Source of the DNA: Trichuris trichiura
Lineage: Eukaryota > Nematoda > Enoplea > Trichinellida > Trichuridae
DNA length: 64,000 bases
NCBI GenBank assembly: GCA_037903355.1
Contig: JBAJFE010000008.1
Location: 558,001-622,000, forward strand
Direction: 5' to 3'
Positions 55,701 to 64,000 of this stretch are shown here, piece after piece (position 1 is the stretch's first letter; each line of letters opens with the position of its first letter). Below the pieces are notes generated by a model that saw only the letters and a list, made by a program, of their open reading frames with translations, did not search any database and had not been told where the DNA came from. A program made the translations under genes and the position numbers.

Positions 55701-58700
55701 AGATATGATTGATTTATTGTTGTCTCCAACCGAGCGGCTATGCTTTCTGCGCGAGTAAGTTCAACCGTCCAGTTTGATGCGCGGTCGAATGGATGTGCGC
55801 CACGCATACACACACACACACGCACCCGCATATATACGGACCGGACTGAACATGAGTTCAACTTGCGATGCGACGTTGTTTTTTTTATTTGCAGACTAGT
55901 CGAATTGATGCGTATTTTCAAAGTTGGCCAACATCTGTTGCCTGCCATTTTTCGAGCTGTTTTGCTTACACTCGGTCGTCATACGGAGCAGATCTGTTTG
56001 GGAAGGTGTGCAGCCAAAGTGGCATTTTCCTTCTTTTTACTCTCTTTCGCCATTTTTATCCATCTTTTCGTTGCTTAATCGTAGCCTGCCGAAGATGATG
56101 ATTCGAGCATTGATTGACTTTGTCAGCGAAGTGATGCCCAACCAGAGAGACTCAATTCTTAAAGAAATGCTGTTTCGCTTTGGCGAAGAGCAAACCATCT
56201 TTTTTAGGTACGTCTTTTTTTCTTCATTTTGCCGTGCGTTGTTGACGATAGCGTGTAGGCGCTTGAACTTCGCTATTTTCAAACATTATACAGTAGGCCC
56301 TCGTTATCCGCGGTTTTTGGTTCCACGTCTTTCCGCGTAAAGCAAGTCCCGTGCTCAAAATATGGAATCATTTGTAAACAACCTGCGCGCTTTCTCGTGT
56401 ACACTACAAATAGATATGAAATTTCTTATAGTTACTAATATCAATAAGTGCTAAATAAACAGTTTGATTAAGAATATATTAAAGAAAATAATGGCATACG
56501 ATAATCCCAGAATATATTGGAATGCGAATTACTTTCAGAATACACCTTTTTAGCTGTAAGCAAAATATACAGGCTTTTATTGTTACGGTATTGCTCAGTT
56601 ATTTCAATAAAAACAAAGTTTGTGCGAAGCTAAGGACAACACCGTAGCAATAAAAGCTGCATACTCTACAACAACTACTACAATCCCGTAGAAAAACACT
56701 TATTTCAACTCTGTAAGGGAAGGGTAGAAGCGATAAACCTCAACTGACACCATTTACTCTTGTTCGTCTTTAACAACAATCATTGCCTGTGCAATGCCTT
56801 CACGTTAGCTAATGTTGGGGAGGCAGAAGATCTGTTCGACTCTACAGCCCATTTCAGCACATGACGTGCCGCTATTCAAAAGATCCAATATCTTTATTTT
56901 CTCTCAGAGAAATAACACTTTAAGGTCCCCCTCTTTGCGTGTGAAGAATTGCTTCGATCACTCACGTCCTTTCTGTCAGTCATCTCTTACAAATAACTAA
57001 TGAAAATGAGCAAATGGGTTAATTTTGCTATTAGTGATAAACTGAACTACTCACGCGCTTTTAGAACACGTTCTCATTGCCTGTGATAGCCTGCCATTGG
57101 CTGGCTACAACTGCCAATAGTCTACACAGTGTTTCTCAAGGCCAGAGCTGCTATTGCTCCCTGTTAAGGTTTCCGAGCGTTTGGGCCCTCCAATTTTGAT
57201 TAGTTGATTTCAAGCGCGCTGATTGGCTGGATGGGAAGACGGAGGGTATCCAGGGCGTCATAGTGTAGGTGCTACACAAAGTTCTACGGGGAAAGCGTTT
57301 CTCGGACAGTGTGACGAACACTTACTTTTTCGCCTCCGAGCCGGCTGCCCCTTCCTCCCGGTCCTCCTTTCCAGTCAATGAGAATTGCGGGGAGCAACAG
57401 CGTGCAGCTTTCTCTTGGGCGGGAGAGAGTACCTGATGCGCAGATCCAAAGGGTATGCTCTTCAACAGGATCGCCCAGATGGGGGATGTGCCCCCCACAG
57501 TTCCAAAGGGCTCCATTGGCGATTTGGGCCCCCTGGACGTCAAAAGAGCCCCCCGGTGAGGCACATGTTCCACCGTGAAAATCACTGGTCTAACATAAAT
57601 GCCGTTCAATCAATCAAAGACATCCTGTTTTCAGAGAAAGGCTGCTCAGTGAGTTGACGAGCTATTGCGTCGCAGCTGTTTTATTAGTAACTAATCGGAG
57701 CACTTGACAGTACACCTAAGTCAACACATTCGCTACGACTGCATGCGAAACTATGGTGGCGCTGAAAGATCTTTCATCGTAGGTCAAGCGTGCGCTGAGA
57801 GAAATGCTTTTCTTAAGTTAACCTTTCAATGAACTTGTCGTCCGTTGTCTTCTCAGATCTATTAATATGTCTTCCTCAGCTTCATCGCTAACCCTTGCTG
57901 AATCGTTGTTTAGCATTCTTGCAACGAGGCATTCGCTGACATGTCCTCTTGGACGTGGTAACATCTTATTGCCTATGTCTGTTACGTAGCAGGCATTGCA
58001 AGCATATTCTATTCGGCAAATGAAGCTGGTTTACCATAAAGTGGTATCGTGGTTCTAGTATTCCTCATAATAAACTAATGGACACAGATCTGAGTAGATC
58101 CGGGAATTTAGTATTCACTGTTCATTGATGACTGAGACTTGAGGAAGAACGCAAGTAACGGGAACTTTCGTGGTACTGTTAGGCGGAAAGGGCTCTTCAG
58201 ATTTTGCCAATTCTCACTCGACTTTTGGCTAAAGACAACTTGTTGCACAAAGCCGTTCGACGTACAGAACCTTAATAAGGCACCTTATGTTTACTATGAA
58301 CTCGGTCGGTTCTTTAACCAGTTGTCAAACTTTTATAACACCCTGTCAACGATTACACTTTGCCTTTGATCTGTTATGGCCCAAGAAAGTAGCAGATATG
58401 CTCTGAAGACTCTCAAGGTCCACAGCTGTTTGCTTTCGAGGGTGAAAGTTAAGGCACTTGTTCAACAAACGGCTACACCTTATGCAGTCTCTTAATTAAA
58501 CACAGTGAACAATGAGGAGCGAATGTTAGATTGACATTCGAACAAATAATCCGTTCAAGCACGTTGATAATCGCGAACAGAATGAAGAACTAAGACACAG
58601 TTCTTATTTTTGTGCCTTTCTTAGGCTTGGTAGGTGTTGTGGTATTCAGAGCTCAATTGAAAACTGCAGCAACAGGAAATACCACAACATTAACATTCTT

Positions 58701-60998
58701 TTACTAAGCCCACTGAATAGCGAACGAAAGAAAACACAACCAGCTACAGCGAACGGCGTGTCACACAGTTGGCAATCCGCCAAACATGAGTCATCCTGAC
58801 ACGCGTACTTGATACGCTCATATCGACGAGTGCCAATTTGCGTTCCTCAACAGTACATTACAATTGTGATGTATGGTCTGTCATTTTACTCAAACAAACT
58901 GAAGGCACCCAGTTGCACAACCCTTTCCATATTCATAATTAACTTTAAAGTCTCTGTCCCAGTTAATAGAAGGATTATGGCATAGCAAAGCGCCTCTAGT
59001 TTTTTATAGGGTAATATGCTCTCGTGACATATGATCTTCAGTGGGAGGATGAGAGAACATTCAGACAAAGATGCAGAGGCATCAAGTTCAGATGAAGTAT
59101 GAGCTGTTCTGATCAGTAAAACCCTTTTCCCCTTCATCCGTATCTTGCTCATAAAGACAGCTACGCGCGACCAGGTGTTGCGCGTGTTTAATTAACTTCT
59201 GCTGGCTACAGAAGCAAAAGCGTTCCGGAAGTTTTGGGGAACCATCTATTGTCACCTAAGCAAAAAATTCTTCTCTCAGCCTACTCAATCTTCAACAATT
59301 AAAACCCAGTTCGTTTAGCAGCTGTCAGTATTGAGCAACGATTATCTTGGATGAACATAATGGGGTGACGATTCTGACATCGATTTGCACTTTTTACTAA
59401 TAAAAGTGCTTAAACTGTAGTGTAAAAAATGCATGTTTTTCTACTTAAAATTACTGCACACCAAACGACATTTCAATTTCGGTAGAATAAGCAGTGCTGT
59501 TACCTTTTTCAACCTTTGCTGTTGTTAACGGACCTCCTAATCCATCAAACAGGCGACAGCTCAAGTAAATTTAAAATTTTTCTGCATTAAACGGTCTTAC
59601 AATGTTTCTTCAGAAAATGTATGCAGCCTTTCTGAGACAGTCAATATTCAAGCTTAACTGCTTCTATGGATAAGGAATTTTATTACTATTCATAAGCCAT
59701 TATGACTTAAGAAACTGACTTACAATAGTATGAGGTACCTAAGCCTAATTTTTGGAAATGAGAAACTAAAAGCATCAGGTGAGTGATAGCTCATCATAAT
59801 AACACGAGGTATTAGCATTATGCGCAGAGTTGAGAAGACATAAGAATAGAAAAAACCATTTTCTCAGGTCACATGATGGAATCCTACCACTACATACACA
59901 AAAAATGACACTGCGCTGCTATTATGTTCAGCAGCGATTCGTCAATCTCTGCTAAAAATTAAGTCATTCTTTCTAAAGACAAACCGCGTTGAGTCAAATC
60001 CGCGGATAACGAGGGCCTATTGTATTTGAAATTCCGCTAAATTTATTTTTAAAACCTAAACTCTAGTTCAGCTTACGAAAGCATGAGCAGAGCCTTTCTT
60101 TTCGTTGCGTTCATCCAATCCATTCAAGAAACTTCACCCGTTTGGCAGAACGCAGAAACATTTGATAAACAACTTGATTTCTCTACAGTATACGAATTCA
60201 TACTTGCACTTGCTGATAAGATGTAAATAAGTAAGAATTACAAGGCTTTCAAATCAGTTTCTTACGGCGCGTCGTCGTCGTTGAGTGTGGTAATGATATT
60301 AAGGTTCATTCATAGTTTGAATATTTGAAATATGGTAATTTTCCTAGTCACTCCCCCGTCATTCGTTTGAATGGAATTTTCGCCTGTTTCGAAAGCTCTA
60401 TTGCTGTCTCTTGTAACGTTAACGGAACGGCGCCTCTTTAGTTTTTTTTCAAAGTTCTGATGATTACCTGACGCTTGGTTTCGCGCTTTCTGATAGAATC
60501 CAACCTCTGTCTATTTCTTGCCCCGTCAAGACGATGGCATTGATTTGGGTAAAACAGCGAATTAAAGAACCTCCTCTTGCTGATCAATGCGAGAAAAGCA
60601 TCTGTTACGTTTTGTTTTGTAAATAACTCGCGTCGCTCCGCGAAGCAACCTTTGAACGCCTCAGGTTTGAAATTAAAGCTTTTGACCTTTAACCTCAAAG
60701 TTAGGTGCTATAATTTTAAGGTTCTTTGAAAGTTTGTTACCTACTTATCATTGTTCTTACTGTGGTAGTTTGAAAACCACGTTACTAAGCATTATTCATG
60801 TCTCGGGACGGCCCGTCTATCGTTGTAATTTGTTATTGCCTACTTTAACTGAATAAGGATGCTGTAACGTCATCAATGTGAACATTTGAACGAATAACAG
60901 CGATAGTAAAAAGGTAACCTACTTATCTTTTGAAAAGAATTCCGCCCGCTGCAGAAGCAGTGCAGATGGAAGAGTGTTTTTTAAAAATATCAATTACA

Positions 60999-61064
<66 letters not shown>

Positions 61065-62251
61065 TGAAGTAGCATTAAGAGTACCCAACGTGTATGAAAA
61101 GGGTTTAATTGCGTCCGATTCACAAGGTGTAATGTTTGCGTAAGAAATTCATTCCAAAAGTCTTAATTTCCAGCCTTACTGCTTCGCTATTAAAGTGACA
61201 TCATAAATAACGATTAGATCATGTGCAGAAGATTGATGGGTTTATCAGTATTGCAAAAATAAAAGCGGATTAATTGTTCACTAAAAAGAGTTGGTAGTGC
61301 TTTTCCTACGAGCGCATAATTGCGGCGTAGTCGCTTGGCAACGCCGAGTTCAATTCTGTTCGGACTAGATATCTAGCCGAAAACCATTGTACCTTAGCGT
61401 ACATGCATTCATTACAAAAAAATTTGAGAAGGCAACTGATAATCAAGTTAGCTTTTAAAAAGTATCTGTCCATGTTACTCGTACGCTTGTACAAAACATC
61501 CGTTATGCTTTTACAGTTGTTGTTTCTTGATTAGCAGTCGCATCATTGTATTTGTTTCAAAAGAAGCACGTTTGTTTTTGCTTTTAGGCTGATTGACTCG
61601 CTGGATGCAAACAGCCCTTTATGGTGCCACTTAGTGCAATCGTCCGCGCATAAACTGCTCACCATTGAACGTTACCTCACGTACTGTCAATTTTGTTTAT
61701 CTCTCTTTGCCGTTGTTCTCATTTAAATACTGGATTTGCAGGTGCATCCAAAAGGCTGATCAGAAGGACAATCGTTTGTTGGTTAGTGTTTTGTTTTGTT
61801 TGTTTTTTTTTAAAAATAGGGTGTCTGTGCTTTCCAACTAACGCCAAACCGTTTGCAGGCGTTATTTGTGCTCAAGCATGGTCTTCAGGCGTTTCCGACA
61901 TGCCCGGAGTTGGTGTCTCAGGTTAGCAATGAAATTTTAGCGAAGTGGTCTTTGCCGTCCGAGACTGTGCAGCACTAGGTGCCAATGGCGCACATGTCTT
62001 CAGGAAGGGTCATTTGTGCATTTTCTCCCTCATTTCGGTTCGTCAGTTCAGAACATTTTCGCCATCGTTCTTTCGCAACTTTTCACGATATTCTTTCACG
62101 CAACTCCTTTGTCGGCCTGCCTTAAAAGGATGTTGCCTTAAAGTAGAATTGACAGATTTTTCTGTGTTTATTTTAAATTTCCCGCGTTAATTGTTGCTTT
62201 ATTTTGCAGCTCGAAGCATTTCGCGCTTCATCCGAAGAAAGCGCGTCTTAA
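43921..62251 (+). CDS. ZFC3H1-like zinc-finger scaffold of nuclear RNA decay
   Basis: Vertebrate ZFC3H1 links the MTR4 helicase and nuclear exosome to polyadenylated RNA (PAXT complex). The gene has roughly 38 short exons over 18.3 kb. The start MFGSELEEGEIVDPSD resembles the ELEDGEISD N-terminus. Following pieces include DDDLSLFLLRIQLLKSLNRK (about 45270-45358), HELRQYLIASMLEK (about 47050-47099), QKPVIVVLDDADSSDEE (about 51090) and a coiled coil (51373-51545). TPLMWFKSFRF comes just before the diagnostic zinc finger CPYALNGSCTNDNCPWQH, split between exons 52103-52234 and 52294-52412. After this come helical half-a-TPR-like repeats from 54193-54570 (LWRQFVTALSDIIPNKRVLS) to 61860-61921 (ALFVLKHGLQAFPTCPEL). 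The last exon 62210-62251 ends SSEESAS then TAA. Some 5' joins (44664-45270) were not resolved. Intron 56209-61588 holds a pogo-type element, and the intron 47951-50100 holds a fold-back element. Confidence 0.88.
48257..48628 (-). other. Antisense open frame in a ZFC3H1 intron
   Basis: A minus-strand frame of 123 codons has a polar, coding-like first half (NLKKKQQQLELLSVPEKEND) and a hydrophobic, probably non-coding second half. An acceptor-like CCACAG lies inside it, and the left direct repeat of fold-back element FB3 falls within its start. No family was recognised. It may be a gene fragment or chance. Confidence 0.25.
48584..48908 (-). mobile_element. Fold-back insertion FB3 in a ZFC3H1 intron
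   Basis: A 15-bp direct repeat TAAAATGCACTGTTC lies at 48584-48598 and 48894-48908. The hairpin 48644-48887 is the longest of the three (arms about 120 nt), with outer arm GGCTTCTTTTTGTACGG, then TCTATGTCCCGTTG, and a perfect centre GACGTATGAATTCATACGTC. The one-sided tail lies to the left (48599-48643). Read on the minus strand it starts ATGAAATTATTTGGTTCCGT and ends ATCTTCA, about 70% like the FB1 tail, so this copy is inserted in the opposite orientation. Confidence 0.85.
48970..49057 (+). mobile_element. Solo arm of an FB2-type element
   Basis: This stretch (GGTTGTAAGGTCTTCCACGG to CTGCTCTACCAACGG) matches one whole arm of FB2 with a few differences and a longer T run, but there is no opposite arm and no recognisable tail. 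It lies about 60 bp from FB3. It may be a decayed copy or the single-arm form from which hairpins arise. Confidence 0.85.
49691..49751. repeat. (AAC)(AAT)n microsatellite
   Basis: A short AAC run leads into about 16 AAT units inside a ZFC3H1 intron. Confidence 0.95.
56291..60022. mobile_element. pogo/Tigger-type DNA transposon, 3.7 kb, decayed
   Basis: The left end reads CAGTAGGCCCTCGTTATCCG then CGG, preceded by TA (56289-56290). The right end is its inverted complement, ending AACGAGGGCCTATTG at 60022 and followed by TA. The two 23-nt ends match at 22 positions. This sequence and the TA duplication are those of the pogo/Tigger branch of Tc1/mariner. No intact transposase is present; only short open stretches remain, such as one on the minus strand at about 57833-58060. 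A hAT-like element is nested at 57127-57587. The insertion lies in a ZFC3H1 intron and leaves the exons intact. Confidence 0.9.
57127..57587. mobile_element. Non-autonomous hAT-like element (461 bp) nested in the pogo copy
   Basis: The left end is CAGTGTTTCTCAAGG. The right end, read on the other strand, is CAGTGATTTTCACGG, matching at 12 of 15 positions. Flanks AGTCTACA and GTCTAACA look like a slightly diverged 8-bp target duplication, as expected for hAT elements. The interior is GC-rich near the right end with GGGGCCC-type words, like the fragment at 36530-36727, and has no transposase. Confidence 0.72.
61003..61063. repeat. (AAT)n microsatellite
   Basis: About 20 AAT units lie in the same large ZFC3H1 intron as the pogo-type element, between that element and exon 61589. 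Confidence 0.95.
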
Positions 62252-63722
62252 TGGCAAACTAGCTAAAACGTGTTTCGTCATTCGTAAGTGAACTTTCTTT
62301 TTTGCTGCTCTCTCAGGTCGTTGACAAACTATGGGTCATTGACTTGCTTTCCACTTTGTTCTTTAAAAAAACAACTAACTGGTGGTCTGCTATCCCGAAA
62401 GCATTCGAGAAGAGTTTCTTTCACTACGGGATCCGACGATCACTTCGGACTTAACACTTCGTAATGGTCATGGTGGTTTGCCGTATGCGCCCGCACGGAC
62501 GCGCATGTATATTGTATATGTATTGAAAAATAAGTAAATATTTTGCACCACCAACTGGACGGCTGAACATTCTTTTCTTGCTATGCGCGACTTTACTTTT
62601 CGAAACTTTCAACGCCGCGTAGGCGCTCGAAAAGTGCAAACTCTGCTCCTGACGATGCGAACATTTCGCTGTCTTATTAAGGCATAATTCAAGCGAAACA
62701 AATTTGCGTAATGAACCGAAACGTTTCGACGCACCTTGCTGCAAAGCCGAAAGCGCATTTGAAAGCGTATTACCACCTTGCTGGCTATCCAGTTATGCAA
62801 ATTGAATGCAGGTTAGTTGTACAGTATGCCATGCACTGATATCTATTGCGACTGAATTTGAGCATGCTTTTTATAGCGCGCTTAGACTTTTAACGTTATG
62901 ACGCTGCAGATAGTCCTAAGGAGCTTAAAGCTTTTGGTTTTGTTTCTTTTGGTTCGACAAATCAACTTGACGGCAGCGAACGCCGCTTGCGAGGCATTGA
63001 TAATTTGTTTAACAAAAATGAAATGTTAAAAATGTCGAAAAAACCGACTGTTCGATGCTATTACTTTTTGTCGAAACTATTTTGCCCAATTTGGGCGGGC
63101 GGCAATAATTGTTCAACGCTTTGCATAATTACGTAGCTGCTTTTCAAATCGTCGCTTTGCTCTCCGCGTGATTGCAGTATTCGCGAAAAAAAACGCATTT
63201 GGGCTGCGAGTTGTATACAGTATAACCGCCGTACCTGCAAATCACTTAAATTCGAAAAAGTTTTATTTCGAAACTAACTAATATTAGGCCAGGAGTTTTT
63301 TCTGTTTACAAAGCTGATGTAAGCTAACTGTGCTGACTGCATAAACGAAATTTTACCGCCGAGATTGTTTCGGTTCGCAAAACTGCCAAATATGAATTTA
63401 CGAAATTAGTTTTCTAATACTGGACAGTTTGTTTTCGTTTTATTTTAGTGCTGTCCACTCTCCCGAATTGCATCGAAAGAAAAATATAGTGTCACGAAGT
63501 TCTTGTTACTTGATTTCCAGTTCCCTGTTACAGTAACCCTTCCCCAAAAATCGCCTTTTTAGGTCGTTTCAGAAAAGCTTTAACGTGCTGGATTTGTTTT
63601 TAAAATGCCCTTACGAAGTTCTGCATAGTCGATCGCTTGTAAGCAGCGCGTTGTCCATTTTTGGTAGCCATATTTTCTCGTTGCTGGCGGCTGTATCATT
63701 CGAATGCTTTTAGGTGCTACGA
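62252..63722. other. Intergenic region downstream of the ZFC3H1-like gene
   Basis: No gene was recognised. Two TGCAGGT/ACCTGCA words lie near 62804 and 63231, each close to a TACAGTAT word, and an ATGCAAAT octamer is at about 62795. The acceptor CTTTTAG at 63713 starts the next gene. Confidence 0.5.
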
Positions 63723-64000
63723 ATGGCCAATACGGAAGCGCGGGAAGGTTTTTGCGCAAGTTTAACGTTGGACGAATTGCTCGAAATTTCCAGGTGTTTC
63801 CCTTTTTGAAGTCTGTCCGCCATCCTTTTAATGCATCTCGCTTAAAGGTGCTTCCATTGCGACATGCTTGCGGACGAGGATCGCGTATTGCACTTTTTTC
63901 TTTTTTTACCTTCTTACCGAATATATTTTTGGCAGATGGAAAAGTACGCACAAAGCATAGAGCGACTTTTACTTACTCTTAAAGCTTCCAATAAACCAAC
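63723..64000 (+). CDS. First exons of an unidentified gene (3' end beyond window)
   Basis: An ATG at 63723 follows an acceptor (TTTTAG, 63713) by nine nucleotides. Three exons join in phase: 63723-63793, 63848-63884 and 63936 to the window end. The peptide starts MANTEAREGFCASLTLDELL, continues EISRCFHCDMLADEDR and then MEKYAQSIERLLLTLKASNK. It is acidic to neutral, helical-looking, and has a short Cys-x2-Cys. The family is not recognised and no function is proposed. Introns of about 51-54 nt match those of the other genes here. Confidence 0.45.

Noticed and set aside
57322..57657. Overlapping frames on both strands around 57.4 kb
   Set aside because: They lie in the GC-rich end of the nested hAT-like element and show no transposase features.
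63580..63951. A 123-codon minus-strand frame at the right edge
   Set aside because: It is antisense to three plus-strand exons that join in phase behind a good acceptor, so it is best seen as a shadow.

Overview
This window is animal nuclear DNA, most likely from a nematode. The genes are broken into many short exons with GT...AG introns, some only about 40-55 nt long. Almost every start codon sits just behind a splice acceptor, the usual footprint of spliced-leader trans-splicing. The G-protein alpha-o gene decodes to exactly 354 residues and resembles nematode GOA-1 very closely. A clade I (Dorylaimia) nematode is plausible but not proven. No ribosomal RNA, tRNA, CRISPR or bacterial-type operon was seen.

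Layout, left to right. 215-3817 (+): ARFGAP2/3-type Arf GTPase-activating protein, cut by the window edge at its 5' end. 5788-9303 (-): goa-1/Galpha-o in eight exons, with a 2 kb third intron that holds a 63-bp tandem repeat. 9304-20697: about 11 kb without a recognisable gene, containing an (AAT)n array, a 159-bp minisatellite and many ATGCAAAT octamers. 20698-21438 (+): an intronless 246-aa protein that looks like a stand-alone Sld2 (RecQL4 N-terminal type) replication factor. 24530-27137 (-): histone acetyltransferase HAT1, 11 exons, 444 aa. 29675-30661 (-): a DHHC palmitoyltransferase. 30662-39737: a long gene-poor stretch with decayed repeats. 39738-41717 (+): RUSF1/DUF647 protein, 5 exons, 449 aa. 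43921-62251 (+): a very long many-exon gene for a ZFC3H1-like nuclear RNA-surveillance scaffold. 63723-64000 (+): the first exons of an unidentified gene.

Mobile DNA is the most unusual content. Three long near-perfect hairpins (24769-24996, 38163-38393, 48584-48908) share one plan: a 12-15 bp direct repeat, a palindrome whose arms begin with a related ACGG...CCCGTT block, a related tail of about 40 nt on one side only, and the same direct repeat again. They look like one undescribed family of fold-back insertions with target-site duplications. A solo arm of one of them lies at 48970-49057. The ZFC3H1 gene also carries a 3.7 kb pogo/Tigger-type element (56291-60022) in an intron, with a small hAT-type element nested inside it.

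The genes are ordinary housekeeping or signalling functions in separate pathways: Golgi vesicle coat control, neuronal G-protein signalling, replication origin firing, histone H4 acetylation, protein palmitoylation and nuclear RNA decay. I see no evidence that they form a functional cluster. HAT1 and the ZFC3H1 gene tolerate large insertions because these lie in introns.
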